A stretch of DNA of 64,000 nt. Source: Candolleomyces eurysporus (taxonomy: Eukaryota; Basidiomycota; Agaricomycetes; Agaricales; Psathyrellaceae). Every line of letters starts with the position of its first letter. The first letter of the stretch is position 1. Below the pieces are notes generated by a model. It worked only from the letters and a program-made list of their open reading frames with translations, was not told where the DNA came from and did no database searches. Made by a program: the position numbers and the translations under genes. Positions 12,416 to 24,021 of this stretch are shown here, piece after piece. The stretch is taken from assembly GCA_027579435.1 (NCBI GenBank), contig JANBPK010001057.1, positions 1-64,000 of the forward strand, given 5' to 3'.

Positions 12416-13612
12416 CTACCTGAGCCTCGGTACGTCCCAGTCAACCCAATCCTTTTCCTCGTACTTGAAATCTCCTCCAGTGTAGAAGACGGTGGTGTTC
12501 ACGTCTTCCTTATCCTTCAGGAACCTATCGATGAACGCATTCACATACGGCTTGGATACTTCAGGAAGCGCGCAATGGTTATGGCCTGGAGGCTGTGACA
12601 AGCCGATATGGTCAGCAACACCCAACGCCCTCCAAACGGACCTTGCAGCCCGTTGGCAGCCGTACACACTCTCCGGCCCTAGCCAATCGATGCCACCGTT
12701 GTCCTCCACCAAAACCGCCCTGGGAGCAATCAACGCTGTCAAGAGATGTTGATCGAAAGGAAGTACGCCAACCTGGCCGGTATATGAGTTGAAGGCGGCT
12801 CCCAACCATACGTTCTCTTGTACAATCTGACCCGCCGTCTGGGTGTTGTTTCCGCGCTTCTTGAGATCGTCCGAAATGCGCCAACACGCTGCCCCACCAG
12901 CACCACTCTCTTGGGGAATCGTGAGTCGGATGCGAGGTTCGAAAGCGCCAACGACCATAGCACCTTTCCCATTCCTTGAACACCCGGTCACAGCCAAACG
13001 CTTGGCGTTGATTTTTGTCGAGGGAACTTTCTCGAGAGCGTCAATGAGTCTACCGACGCCCCATGTCCAGGCAATGAGTGCTCCAGCCGAGTGGTCCTTG
13101 CCGTAGAGATCGTAGAAGAGGCCGGAGCCGCGGGAGATGCCGCCCACTTGGCTGGCTATGAGGTCGTTGTTGACCGAGATGACAGCGACGCCGGGTGGAG
13201 CAGGGAGGTTAAAAAGGCCTCCGAGGGAGATGATAGCGGGGAAAGGACCGTCGCCTTCTGCTTCAGCTGGCAAGCGAATCTGGACGGGGTATGTGATGCT
13301 CTTCTCGCCCTCTGTGACTGTGACATTGAAGACGCCGTTTTCCAATAGTTCACCTGCGACAGAGGTCGGAGGCTTGCTAGGGAGGTAGCCGACTTGGAAC
13401 CGTTGGATAAGCTCACTGAGCTCAGCACGGCGGCACGCCCAGTCGGCTTTGGTACGAACGGGCCGTTTGTTGAAGAAGGTGAATGGGTCCGTGAGCTTGG
13501 AGAGGATGAGGTTGTCGGGAAGGGTGGGGCAGCGATCTGCACCTGCATCCAGCTGGGCCAATGTGGCGCCACCCAATGCAAGGAAGGCGAACAGACGGAA
13601 GATTGAGACCAT
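12416..13612 (-). CDS. Secreted 4-O-methyl-glucuronoyl methylesterase, carbohydrate esterase family 15
   Basis: A single uninterrupted frame codes 398 residues. Residues 1-19 form a signal peptide (FLALGGATLAQ). The family cleaves the ester between lignin alcohols and the 4-O-methyl-glucuronic acid of xylan, loosening plant cell walls. The signature GCSRNGK is at 210-216, with nucleophile Ser212. Glu235 (PQESGAGG) and His346 (GHNHC) complete the triad. Six Cys (28, 60, 211, 243, 319, 347) match the three family disulfides, including the one joining the residues next to Ser and His. There is no cellulose-binding module. The length is normal for a one-domain enzyme. The neighbours are not wall-degrading genes. 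The product is expected outside the cell. Confidence 0.93.
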   Translation of the reverse strand: MVSIFRLFAFLALGGATLAQLDAGADRCPTLPDNLILSKLTDPFTFFNKRPVRTKADWACRRAELSELIQRFQVGYLPSKPPTSVAGELLENGVFNVTVTEGEKSITYPVQIRLPAEAEGDGPFPAIISLGGLFNLPAPPGVAVISVNNDLIASQVGGISRGSGLFYDLYGKDHSAGALIAWTWGVGRLIDALEKVPSTKINAKRLAVTGCSRNGKGAMVVGAFEPRIRLTIPQESGAGGAACWRISDDLKKRGNNTQTAGQIVQENVWLGAAFNSYTGQVGVLPFDQHLLTALIAPRAVLVEDNGGIDWLGPESVYGCQRAARSVWRALGVADHIGLSQPPGHNHCALPEVSKPYVNAFIDRFLKDKEDVNTTVFYTGGDFKYEEKDWVDWDVPRLR

Positions 13613-14821
13613 TGGTATCGAAGGAGCAATAGTAATAAGAGGGCTCGATCCTGGCCCTTCTACTCACAAGTGGTGAGGGTTTTTATGGACGCTCTATCGC
13701 TGGATCTGTGCTTGAACCTCGGGAGTCATTTGGGAGGAAGAAGACATTAGCTCTAGACACCAAACGTTTAGTGTTCTCACCCAATCCCAGGGATGAAATG
13801 GACCGGGTGGGGGTAACGTAATGGCAATGTTCTGCTGCGGAATTGAAAAGCCAATGACATCAGCTGATCAGATGGCAAGCAAATACTTCGAAGGTGAAAA
13901 AAGCCCTCGTCGATTGCTATCGGACAAATTCTACAGCGCTGGGATTGAATCTTGATCATTCGGACTGACGAGAATACCTCGAGCATTCNAAAAAAGCGGA
14001 TGATTTCTGGGTAAACATGGTCAGAGATGGTCTCGAGAACGAGCTTCTTGACTAGATAGTGCATACCAGTCCCTCGTCTTTCCATGACCCAGGCTTCTGA
14101 GGCAGCTTAGAGGTCACATCCAGCGATGAGAGATCAAGCACCGGCCTCCACGGCCACCACGCTCATCCCTGACTGGGAAGCCCAAAATTCAGTGGGAGAT
14201 AGATGGGAATAGATTCCAGGTGGGTAATCGCTACGCATGGAGACCAGTTGATTGATTTTGGTTGTGTGCGACAATTGGTTCTGCGGTTGAATTCGGTTGG
14301 AATTTGAAACCGCGTTGTTAGTCCCCACCGGCGGCGTACTGGAAGTTCACGAGCACCAGGACTGTAAATAATTAGAACATAGATTCAAGGATTCTCCTAT
14401 GAAGTCCAATAAAAGATGCGTTTAGGCGCATATTATGCTTACGCCGGAGACAGTGCACGGCGGCCGCAATGTCCGCCACAAAGGTCCGACCTCGGTTCGC
14501 CGATGATCCTGGCGACTGCCATACATGGCTCCGAAGCTCCGACGAGTCATGCCAGGTGTGCGAAAGCACTCGATTATCGCTCTTTCTCTCGAAACCACGT
14601 CGTCTCAGCCCTCAAGCGACTTCAATGAACTCAAATAGGAGACAGTTTAGGACCAACCTTCCGGTGGAGGCAAGTAACTAGTCTCCCGTAGCCAGACTGA
14701 CGATGTATGTCTTTGTTTGCTCTCACTCTGTTCAAGAAGACATACATTAGTAGCAAGTAACACCGTGGGGACTCGTGTGAGTATTCGATTGACGACCTAA
14801 CCTTGGACCGTTAGGTTGTAG
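13613..14821. other. Intergenic region, no gene recognised
   Basis: It contains the divergent upstream regions of the esterase and MYND genes. A minus-strand frame at 13777-14085 with an N at 13989 before an A run is open but unlike any family I know. The first exon of the MYND gene may lie in the right-hand part but could not be fixed, because stops precede each candidate joint. Confidence 0.3.
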
Positions 14822-16320
14822 CCGGAACGGAGTCAGGGCGTCTGGAATCTGTTCGAGAGCTCCACGGCCTTCTGGAAGCAGGAAATTGCACAATCGACGT
14901 AGCGAAAGCTATTCTGGACAACCTGAAATCCGAGTTGATTCCGGATGCGGGCACTGGAATTACACAGCGCCAGGCCCTCGATTATGAGGAGGCCATATCG
15001 AAAGGTTTCCTCTGCGTTAACATGTTCCTGACGGTCCTGAAAGCATGCGATCGATCCCCTAGCTTGCGCAACAACATTGTTAGCCAGTTGGTCAATCGCG
15101 TTGACGGTATTTGCTCGTGGATGAGCGTGCTGTTGAACACATCCACGTTAAAGAATTTGATCTCCCCTTCTTCGCTGGAGCAGGAAAGGAAGACGTACTC
15201 TTGGCACGCGGAGCTCATTCTCAGCATTGCCGACATCGACCATCGCCTCCAGCAGTCTCTAATGTCCTCTCCGGCGTTATTCCATCTGTTCTCGCGACTA
15301 TGGACAAGTAGGGACGTAAAGAATCACCTGCTCTGGTTTCCGGACCGGCTCAACGACTGTCCCGTCGTCCGGATACTTCTCAAAATTATTACGGTCAATG
15401 ACCACAAGAGTGCCTTCTATCAACACCTTTCTGATTCGCACCAGCAGCTCTCACAAGACCTAGTCGACGGAGTCGCTCGAAGGATTCGGCTGATCTCGAG
15501 CAAGAACCTACCTTTCACCAGGGCCTATCAGGCTTTTGACGACCTCATCTTTATCACACAACGACTTTTCTCCAACGAGTTTCTACGCGGCACCCTGCTA
15601 AAGGCTCGATGTCTATCGCTAATGTCCTCAAATTTGAAAAAAATGCTTTCACTTTCGCCGTCCTCTGGTAAAACGTTGCCGAGACCGCCCTTCCGGCCCT
15701 TGGCTGCGATATATGAATGCCTCCGCCGAGCAGATGCATGGAGCATCAGAAACTGGCGTGAACTGGCCGCTGAGGACTTCCTCGCCTCGGTTGTGCAGAT
15801 GTTGCCACTTCTTGACGGAAATGACGATCACATGAGCACAGGAAGGGTTCTACTTAGGGAGCTCAGGATGTATACCCTTTATCCTTCAGTTCTCGCTTCA
15901 CATACCCTCCTTACTGGATGTCAAACCCCCGTAATCAAGGATCCAAAAGCCAGGGACATTTGGTCATCTCTCAAGAGGTCTTTGGATGAGCGAGTGTACG
16001 TGTACAAGCATATGTGGAATCGAGGTACTCTCGAGATTTGCGAAAACCTTTCAGTTCGTCAACAATTTCTTTCATCCACTAACATTTGATATTGACTCCC
16101 GTACGAATCGCAGTGCCACCGTCCAAGTTGGCATACAGGTTCATCATCAAAGCAATGTTCGCGTTGTTTTACGGTCATGTACTGCTCCAAACGCTGTCAG
16201 AGAGAAGACTGGAATAATCGGCATCGGTCAGAGTGTGTTGCTGCTCGGGCGTGGGCAGTTATCAGTTCTGCACTTTTATGTAGAGACATGCCGTGGAAGA
16301 ACCTGCGATCGCCACTTTAA
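14822..16320 (+). CDS. MYND-type zinc-finger protein (5' end not resolved)
   Basis: From the acceptor at 14820-14821 the frame reads GTESGRLESVRELHGLLEAG and stays open to an all-helical region of nearly 400 residues, typical of the large Agaricomycete MYND family. A probable 60-nt intron (16054-16113) joins EICENLS to CHRPSW, and the exon to 16320 gives KQCSRCFTVMYCSKRCQRED followed by HRSEC. This is the zinc-binding MYND finger, a protein-protein interaction module. The first Cys pair comes from the exon junction. The frame stops shortly after the finger (RSPL). Another frame just after it (ILRQCDRLIDFRSSL, about 16360-16410) looks coding, so the C-terminus may be truncated or frameshifted. 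The start codon is not identified. Confidence 0.65.
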
Positions 16321-18563
16321 TGTATAGACACTGCAAGAAGGCGGTGGTCCCACAGACCGTGAAATATTGCGGCAATGCGACAGACTGATTGACTTTCGCA
16401 GTTCACTCCATACTGTGACCGGTTGGCACAGCCACGATAAACAGGTCTTTGTTTCTTCTCTTTGTCTCCTTCACGATGCTTCATGAGTCCCGAGATATTA
16501 CAGCTAATATTTCTGGTGGAAATGTAGTCAATACTCAAAGGAAATACAGGCCAATGACTTCATCGTACTTCCGGCAAAAACAAACCCGCCGTAAGACCAC
16601 AAAAGTCAATTTGTAGTCACAATCCCGGACCTTCTTCACGGTTTGCGAGACGCCCTCCTTTCTTACGGTGAACCTGATCCCAATTCTCTGCTGCTATATC
16701 ACTCCATCTTAGGCTTTTTAGCTCCTTCCTCTCCTATCATCGAACGCTCGACCAACGTCACATATATGTTTTTCCGCCTGCATAATCTCAATCTGGTCAA
16801 GCTGGCTCTGCGAAAGTTTCCTCATTACTCTCTCCGTGTGAGCAAGAACCTATACGACCCTGGGGAATATCACGCACGGCCCTTCGACGAGTACAGACTC
16901 GAGCCATGATATCCCTGGTTGCGAATATACCCAAACCCATGCCGTCGTCCTTTTGCTTAACAACGATTTTGCTGGGGGTTACGGGTCAATTGGGCCACGA
17001 TTCTCTTGCGCTCACACCAACGGCGAAGTACCGCGCCCTAATGGAAGTGTTGGTGAGCCGTGTACTTATGGCCGCCATGGGTCGTCATTCTGATCAATGT
17101 GAATAGGCAGGGTATGTTGTGGCAGCAAGATCTGGAGCATCCAAGTGAGGGGAGGTCTCGGGTAAGTGAGCCGGTGTAGCCATCTGGCAAGCGATATACC
17201 CTCTTCCTTCGAGATTGTCCGGGATCGAAGTCATGGGACAACCACACGTTAGGCTTCGAGAAGTTATGGGGCTGACGGGACTAACATTGCGACTTACGTG
17301 CTTCTTGCTTGATGCCCGTGAAGAAGGCTGCCTGAAGATAGCAGCGCCTTTTCAATGTGTTTAACGTGAGTGACAAAACTTTGGAGTCTGACGGAATTTC
17401 GATGTATCTTTCATTTTTTGGAGGTCCACTGCCTTCTCCCTTTCCCATCAAAGAAGTGGGTTGCTCCGACAAGAAAGACTGCGTACTCAGTTTCGACGAA
17501 CTTTGCTTGTCTTCTGCTGCAAAGACACGGGTTCGCACCCAGCCAGCCTCGGAATCGTCCCTACCGGTATCTCGAGAAGGAGATAAACCGGCGCTCGACT
17601 CCCTCGATCCTTGAATGAACTTGACAGCCCTGGAGCCATTAGCATGATTAGTCTTACCTGCCTGAGCCAACAATTTCAAAGTGCCCCGGACCACGCCAAG
17701 CGCTTTCTGGGGATGGAGACCTCAGGCGCGATAGTGGTTTCATCAACAGCCCAAGCCACCGCCAAACTATACATTGTTCATTGTCCTCCCCTATGCATAT
17801 CTGATCATGTACTCACTCCGAATCAGCTGCGTCCGATATCTCGAACCGTGTTTTCGACCCGTCTACGTTCACCTTGCGGTGTCCTACACTGAAGAAACTC
17901 AAACCTGGGTCCCAATCTATTTCTAGGTGCACCGTGTTTTGGTTACCCGTACCCGTATACCGGACTGGAACGTCCAAACCATTGTATCAAACAGAAGTTC
18001 TATCAGAATGAGTAGTAAGTTGCCAGCGTTCAAAGAAGCCTACCATATTGCCTTTCAAACTGCATCAAGGTTTTAGATCTTTTCCATTGTGTTCCCCCTA
18101 TCTCCACTCCGAGCTAGACGGTGGATGCGAGTTTGGTCCCCTGGACATTGGCGGGTGGGAGTCGACAAGACAAAGTGCCGTTTAACTTAGCTATATAGAT
18201 GCTAGTAAGATATTGACTTTGCTCTGTATGCTATAGCTTTTCTGACTTGCTGGGTGTTAAGTTCTTTCGAAAAGACCATAATCTTTGCGAACTCGAAGTC
18301 ATGTTGGGCGCTGGGGAGGACCCGCCCAGGGAGGTCATCACGGACCTCATGAGACGCCATCATCCTCGAGCGCAGTAGATGTGGAGCTCCACTCGTCCAT
18401 TCCGTGACTGAGTCTGGCTTGGAGCGTGCTGTGAAGCATAGCAGAGATGATACTGGATGCTCTGCCGGTTCTGCTTTCATAAAGATCGCTGGGCGTTCTC
18501 AGGAAAAACTCTATTTAAGCAATGGTACCATGGACAAATCGTTCCACAGCCACATCCCTTACA
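16321..18563. other. Long stretch with doubtful coding remnants
   Basis: A plus frame at 16643-16909 (LLLYHSILGFLAPSSP, YMFFRLHNLNLVKLALRKF) could be a decayed tail of the MYND gene or a separate remnant. It is unassigned. A minus frame at 17281-17694 has no recognisable domain. A dispersed repeat lies at 17816-17990. The rest holds nothing I can support. Confidence 0.25.
17816..17990 (+). repeat. Dispersed repeat, two parts also present at 20278 and 22648
   Basis: The left half (about 17816-17885, with ATATCTCGAACCGTG and TCGACCCGTCTACGTTCAC) recurs diverged at about 20278-20350. The right half (about 17929-17985, with ACCGTGTTTTGGTTACCCGT) recurs at about 22648-22705. No terminal inverted repeats or coding capacity are seen. 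It may be a fragmented mobile element. Confidence 0.55.
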
Positions 18564-19869
18564 ATGAGTAACAATCCTCTGGAACGCCTGATCACAGTAT
18601 ATATTCGAGGATGGTATTCCAACTACACGATAGCTATGGTGGTCGTTGGTACGTGGTCGCAGCCTCAATGACTATGAAAAGCATCGAACTCACACTTGCC
18701 CGGCCCTGTATACTTTCATATCCCAGGGATACATATTTTCATGGCAATATATGGCCTTTCTGTTTTTATGGAGACCCCAGCACCCCTGAGGAAAGGCAGG
18801 AAGAGATATATAGCCACTAGCTTTGCTATAACGGCCCTCTCCACCCTTACGGCGTCCCTTGACATGGCCCACTTCTTTCAAATACTCTTTAGGTTAAACT
18901 CGGCTCTTGATTATCCAGCACTGGTGACTGCCAATAAGGGAGACTGGAAGCCATTTCTCAGCAACATTAGCCTAGGGCTACTTGTTTGGATAGGAGATGC
19001 ACTACTTGTGAGCGTAGCGTATTTTCACCTCGTACAAGCTAGTGATTCATGGATGAAATTCATAGGTGTATCGCTGTTATGTGATTGTTGTGGACTATTG
19101 GTGGGTGACAATCCTGCCTGCTGCTACCTGTTTGTGTGCCTTTGGTAAGTCGGCTTTCCACTAAGCAGGATTTCGAGTTCTCTAAATTATCGTCAACAGT
19201 TCTTACAATTATTGCGACCGTTCTGAACATGCGAGACCTCAATCCTAATGCATACGCAAGCGCCTCTACTTTTCTAACCGTTTCGACCAATATTATTGTT
19301 ACGACCCTCATCACTATTCGCCTTTCTCGTGCTCGCAGGACCTTGTCGAAGCTTTTACCGTCAAGGAATATGCAGCTCTACACCGGAGTTGTTGCCATTT
19401 TGATCGAATCCGCTCTTCCTCTGAGCATTTTTGGCATCGTTGCAGTAGTGTTGATGCAACTCGCAGTTGTTGCCAGGCCCAACCCATCTGAAGCAGAACT
19501 GGCTTGCTATGGACTGTTCACTGGGCTTTTCTACGCATTTTGCGTAAGTCCAAGTCTCCCAGTGTCTCCGCGAGCGCTGTTTAATTCTTTTGTTGTCAGA
19601 CGCTTTCACCGCACATGATTATATTCCGTGTCACAACCGGTCGATCCTTCACCCAGTTCCCCAGCGTCAAGAACGGGATCCTCTCCAATCCCATTGTATT
19701 TGCTCACCAAACCGCAGAATCCTCTTTTTTCCAACCGTCGTTCGATCGTGAGCTTGGTAGAAATCCTGGTCCTGACGCTGAACAAGGCATTCCGTCAACC
19801 ACTCAAACGTCAATTATTGATACTACGGAGGAAAAGCGAGGCAACGGTGATGTGGAGAACAAGATTTAG
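18564..19869 (+). CDS. Seven-helix membrane protein, 7TM array family copy 1
   Basis: Five exons (18564-18648, 18727-19007, 19066-19144, 19200-19543, 19600-19869) code 352 residues with clean GT-AG junctions. Helices follow in order: TIAMVVVGIHIFMAIYGLSV, SFAITALSTLTASL, LGLLVWIGDALLV, WWVTILPAATCLCA, FLTVSTNIIVTTLITI, GVVAILIESALPLSIFGIV, LFTGLFYAFC. After the last helix comes the family signature SPHMIIFRVTTGRSF, then an acidic tail. Helix 1 leads into LRKGRKRYIA, conserved in all copies. The architecture resembles fungal receptor-like proteins, but no ligand or G-protein contact can be inferred. Six more loci of this family lie in the window, all on the other strand. This copy appears intact. 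Confidence 0.85.
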
Positions 19870-20508
19870 GGATTCATCCGTGCTCCGATCAGAATCAATT
19901 CACGTTTGAGTATACGTAACAGTCTGTGGGGGAGGGTGCCTATTACTATCTATTCCTTGTTCTCTTGTTTTGAACCTACGTTTGTATTCGTATCTGGAAG
20001 TATTGTGTTTCGAATTAAGGTATATTATACTCTTGTGGTCATGTCCGCTGCCGTACAATTCTATGTAGATTATTGAGCCGAAATATGATGGGAGTTGCGC
20101 CTTGTAGGGATTATCAGGACCAACAGTTTCGGACTCGGAGTTCTGTTCAATCGTTGCTTAGTCTTGATCAGGACTTTAAACGTGGTTATACCGCACTCGG
20201 GGATATTACGAGTTGATGGTAAGTAGGACGTTATCATGCACGAGTTGTTCATCATTCAAGTCCTTGCATCTCATGTATGAACTCCAAATTAGCTGCGCTT
20301 CCTATATCTCGAACTGTGGATTCGACCCGTCGACGTTCACCTTGAGGTTTACTGCACTTTGGAACAACTGTTAGAGATCTATAAAAACGTTTCTTTCCGA
20401 TCCCAAGCCCTTGTAAATTACAACATATCTGTCTAAATATTAAACGCCCCACGTCCTAAACTTCCCGAATCCGACGCTGCTGGAGACCCTTCAACCTAGA
20501 GCGGTATA
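19870..20508. other. Convergent intergenic spacer with a repeat fragment
   Basis: 3' flanks of the 7TM and F-box genes. A diverged copy of the left half of the 17.8 kb repeat is at about 20278-20350. No gene is seen. Confidence 0.4.
20278..20352 (+). repeat. Copy of the left half of the 17.8 kb repeat
   Basis: It shares ATATCTCGAAC, TTCGACCCGTC and ACGTTCACCTTG with 17816-17885 in the same order and orientation, with scattered substitutions. Confidence 0.55.
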
Positions 20509-22449
20509 TTAATTCAACACAACCCAAGGCCCAAACGACTTGGCAGCGGGCTTCCTCGTGGTAGAACCCCTCTTCACTGCGAAGGACTCGTGCGTCCCTG
20601 TAGGTCGGGGCACTGTCATATCGGAATACAAACTCAAAAAGTCCACGGGGCCTGTTAACATTGACTGGTAGAACGGGTCTTTCACCACCTCTACATCCAA
20701 TTCGACGTTCGATCTTGTGGTTCTGAACCGTTCGATGATAAGACGATTTCGGAGGTCGGAGGAGGTGAGGAGGCACGTTGTGGAGGTGATAGAGAATCGA
20801 CGCAGAAGGGGGCAGACTGTGTCTACGGGTGATGGGCATACAGGTGTAGACGGGGTGGAGTGGTGATAGAGACCGTCGAAGCCGCCAGGAAAAGCCGAAG
20901 TGGGATATGATGAAGAGGGAGGGGACGGGGCGGGAGCGAAGAGCTCGAAAAGGCTCATCGGATCGCTCATCTTATTCACGGCCAACTCTTCGAGGGTGAC
21001 CATCCGCTTGAAACACCACTCCCACGTCGTCTTAGCATCTCTATCTATCTGCCCACTTTCGACACCACCACCAACGGTGATATCAACCCCACCAACCTCC
21101 AACACTCTCAACCCGATGCTCCTCTCTTTCTTGTGATACGCGTTAGGTAACTCCATTCTCACCAGAACCTGTCTCAACACATCCGCCGTCTCCTTCGACC
21201 CACCCGCCCTCTTCCCGTTCAAGTCTTCGAGGTGCAATCGGTCAAGGTTGGGTAGGAGGAGTTGGGAGAGGATAGAGGGAATTGCGTTGGTGCGCAAGGA
21301 TAGGGAGGTTAGGTGGGGGAGGTGGACGAGGGTCGGGGTGTTTGTTGTTGCGGCAGTGGGAGTGGAAGGGGAAGAAATGGAAACGATGCTGAGAGAGGAT
21401 TCGATGACGTTCCCTCCGTTTGCCGCCTCGGCTTCAGAGCTGTTCGAAGACTCAGGCGCCGGACCAACGGCACTTGTAGGCGTAGGAGGACCTCCTGCGG
21501 CAGCTAGAGCTGAAGTAGAGTTCGGATTGGCATCGGATCCAATCGAAGGGCCCTCCGACACTATCCTCGACTCAACCACCAACTCCTCCAACCGAGGCGA
21601 ACTCCAAAGGATAGTTAAAACCGAGGAGACGGGCAAAGGCGCAAATCGGATAGGACATATAACGGATAGATATCGGAGGTTCTCGAATGTGCCCGTGCCG
21701 AAGCTTGTCTTCAAGCTCAGGTCGGCGTTGATAGTCGAGGGATCGATGATGGAATCGGCGGAAGGAGTAGAAGTGGAGGTGGTGGCGTACGAGACCAAAA
21801 AGTCGATCGTGTGGTTCGTTAATGACAGACTCTGCAGCTTTGGAAGCAGAATCTGCAGAGGAAACTTGACAAATGATGAGGAGAGGCGAAGGTTTGGTGG
21901 TGTGGTCGACGACACGCTAACACTGAGCGATTCGAGGGAGATGATGTCATCGCCAACCTGGATCGCAGTGGTCGATGTCGATGAAGACGGAGCTTCGTAG
22001 ATGGCGTTGAGGAATACACGAGCATCCAACTCCGAAGCGGACGAAACATCCAGAGATCGGATGTGCCGCACATGGGCTTTGAGAACGCCCAACAAAGGAA
22101 GGTGATGAGACGAGGGATGGGTTATCGGAGTCGTGGTCCCTGAAACAGCAGATTGCGATTGCACGATCTCGACCTTCACATCCACCAAACAACTCCCAAC
22201 TTTCGAAAACCAAAACGTGGCCTTCTCCTCTGCGCAGCCGGTGTCTCTGACCAGGTTGGTCTTAAGACTGAGTCGTTGCCAAACGTTTGGAGTCGAATGA
22301 ACGACTTGATGGAAAGACTTGGAGACGAGACTGAGACGGAGTGGAGCATCGGGAGAGAAGGCTGAACAGTGGTAGAATATCTCTCCTAGCATTTCAGCAG
22401 GCAGGGAGGTCAACGTAGTGGCTTCGACCTTGTTTTCAGGGGGTTCCAT
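20509..22449 (-). CDS. F-box domain protein with LRR-like body
   Basis: A single frame of 646 residues. The F-box is at about residues 12-58 (TSLPAEMLGEIFYHCSAF, SLVSKSFHQVVHSTPNVWQRL). The body has scattered leucine-rich motifs (LPKLQSLSLTNHTIDFLV, LPHLTSLSLRTNAIPSIL, LPNLDRLHLEDLNGK), suggesting a solenoid substrate-recognition domain, split by a long Ser/Thr/Ala-rich insertion (roughly 300-370). By family it would be the substrate adaptor of an SCF ubiquitin ligase. The start follows the family rule of a short tail before the F-box. The 3' end may have an extra exon, but a stop closes the frame at 20509. Its high GC3 contrasts with the arrays around it. Confidence 0.8.
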   Translation of the reverse strand: MEPPENKVEATTLTSLPAEMLGEIFYHCSAFSPDAPLRLSLVSKSFHQVVHSTPNVWQRLSLKTNLVRDTGCAEEKATFWFSKVGSCLVDVKVEIVQSQSAVSGTTTPITHPSSHHLPLLGVLKAHVRHIRSLDVSSASELDARVFLNAIYEAPSSSTSTTAIQVGDDIISLESLSVSVSSTTPPNLRLSSSFVKFPLQILLPKLQSLSLTNHTIDFLVSYATTSTSTPSADSIIDPSTINADLSLKTSFGTGTFENLRYLSVICPIRFAPLPVSSVLTILWSSPRLEELVVESRIVSEGPSIGSDANPNSTSALAAAGGPPTPTSAVGPAPESSNSSEAEAANGGNVIESSLSIVSISSPSTPTAATTNTPTLVHLPHLTSLSLRTNAIPSILSQLLLPNLDRLHLEDLNGKRAGGSKETADVLRQVLVRMELPNAYHKKERSIGLRVLEVGGVDITVGGGVESGQIDRDAKTTWEWCFKRMVTLEELAVNKMSDPMSLFELFAPAPSPPSSSYPTSAFPGGFDGLYHHSTPSTPVCPSPVDTVCPLLRRFSITSTTCLLTSSDLRNRLIIERFRTTRSNVELDVEVVKDPFYQSMLTGPVDFLSLYSDMTVPRPTGTHESFAVKRGSTTRKPAAKSFGPWVVLN

Positions 22450-23380
22450 GGTGATTCACGTCCTACAAACAACGCATTCCCGAATCCAAAGGGTCAGACC
22501 GGAATGACGATCTCGAACGGAATGAGTCACCCACTTTACACGTTCTGTCGACCCTGAGACAAAAGAGACAAAAATAAGGGGAAGAAAGAGTAAGGAAGGA
22601 AAAATACGGTCGAGATTTACGCTTCGCTATTTATCGATTTCCAATACACCGTGTTTTGGTTAGCCGTACCCGTAGACCGGGCTGGAACGTCGAAAACATT
22701 GCAACACGCGCGGAAATGAAGGCAACAAACATATGAAGCTTGAAGGTCCGGATCCTGTGGGATTGAATGCGCCTTCGGCTGCCGCGTTTCAGCTAGTCAC
22801 CGGCCACGACGGAGGAGCGTGCTGCATTTTTGTGAATGGTTACGAGGACAGAAAACTCCCAGTGGACTCGGGATGAGACAGATGTGTACCACCAGGCCCT
22901 GCCAAACCTGCGTGAGTTTGGCTGGTTACAACAATTTTTGCGTCAACGGGAGGGCAACGGAACAAATGGCACGTACTTTCCGCAGTGACCCTTTGTAGTC
23001 TAGACTCCAGAAAGGACCCGGCTCGAGTTTCGATCGTCGAATGAGATCGCAGGAACAACGCCGAATGGCCATCGGACTGCTTCTTTCGGGGAAACCAAAC
23101 CTGCGCTGTGATTGGCCACGCGAATATTGTGCAAAAGGAGCCCTCGCTCCTTCACCGGCCTGACAATCCAGGAGAGAAACAAATCGAGGGCTCGTAATGT
23201 GACAAGAATATGAGTAACGTGTCGAGCCAACGAAGGTAGGAAGAAAGAAAGAGAGGGATTGGCCGACGGCATGGAATGCGGAGATTTTTGCCTTTTTTAA
23301 ATGTTTTATTACACTATGTGTGGCAATACAGTGCAGAGAGTAGTAAAACAGGTGATGAATGCAGATGAAGATGAGAAAGT
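22450..23380. other. Spacer between the F-box gene and RPP1
   Basis: Promoter side of the F-box gene and 3' side of RPP1. A copy of the right half of the 17.8 kb repeat sits at about 22648-22705. The open minus frame 23000-23272 has no recognisable domain. Confidence 0.35.
22648..22706 (+). repeat. Copy of the right half of the 17.8 kb repeat
   Basis: It contains ACACCGTGTTTTGGTTAGCC, then CCGTACCCGTA and CTGGAACGTC, aligning with 17929-17985 over about 57 bases with few changes. Confidence 0.65.
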
Positions 23381-24021
23381 TTAATCGAAGAGACCGAAGC
23401 CCTAAGTGCAGGAAGAGGCGCTATCAGCATAGAGGACCAGAGAACATTACACCAGCAGCATACCATATCGTCGTCTGACTCTTCCTTCTCCTCCTCCTTC
23501 TTCTCCTCCTTTGGTGCCTCCTCGGCGGCAGCACCGCCGCCAGCAGCAGCAGGCGCACCACCCGCAGCGGGCGCTCCGCCGCCAGCACCAACGTTCGAGA
23601 GGAGCTCCTTCACGTTCTTGCCTTCAAGAGCCTTGGCGAGGAGAGATGCCCAGATAGGTTCGAGTTCAACATTAGCAGCGTCGGTGAGGGCAGTGATTTT
23701 TTCGGCCTGTTCGTAACGATCGTCGAATGGAAAATGAGAAAGCCCAAGGTGCATGAGGTGATTAGATTACCGCGGATTTCAAAACGGATCGCAAGATACG
23801 CACCGTGATCTCAATCCCGTCGTCAGCGAGGATGAGGGCGGCGTAGGTAGCAGCGAGATCGGTAGAGGCCTACAAAATCCGACGATAGGTCAGTTCCCCG
23901 CCCGAATCCACAACACGACATCCAGAATCCCAAGCCCGCATCCATCCCAAATCCTCCCTCAAACCCGGCTAAAAACGACTCTTCTCGTCGTTTGAGGCAG
24001 CATAGACGCATAACTCACCAT
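23381..24021 (-). CDS. RPP1: 60S acidic ribosomal protein P1
   Basis: Four exons on the minus strand: the ATG alone at 24021-24019, 23869-23804, 23706-23464 and 23401-23381, giving 110 residues. The N-terminal helical domain reads [20 protein letters not shown], followed by [19 protein letters not shown]. An Ala/Gly hinge follows, then the acidic [16 protein letters not shown] terminus that is diagnostic of P proteins. P1 pairs with P2 on P0 to form the ribosomal stalk that recruits elongation factors. An exon consisting only of the start codon, followed by GTGAGT, is a common layout for ribosomal protein genes. This is the clearest housekeeping anchor in the window. Confidence 0.96.

Noticed and set aside
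17528..17545. T-arm-like GGGTTCGCACCC
   Set aside because: The upstream sequence cannot form a D-arm, anticodon arm or acceptor stem.
21248..22000. A 250-residue plus-strand frame inside the F-box gene
   Set aside because: Antisense shadow of a GC3-rich minus-strand gene. No domain or start context.
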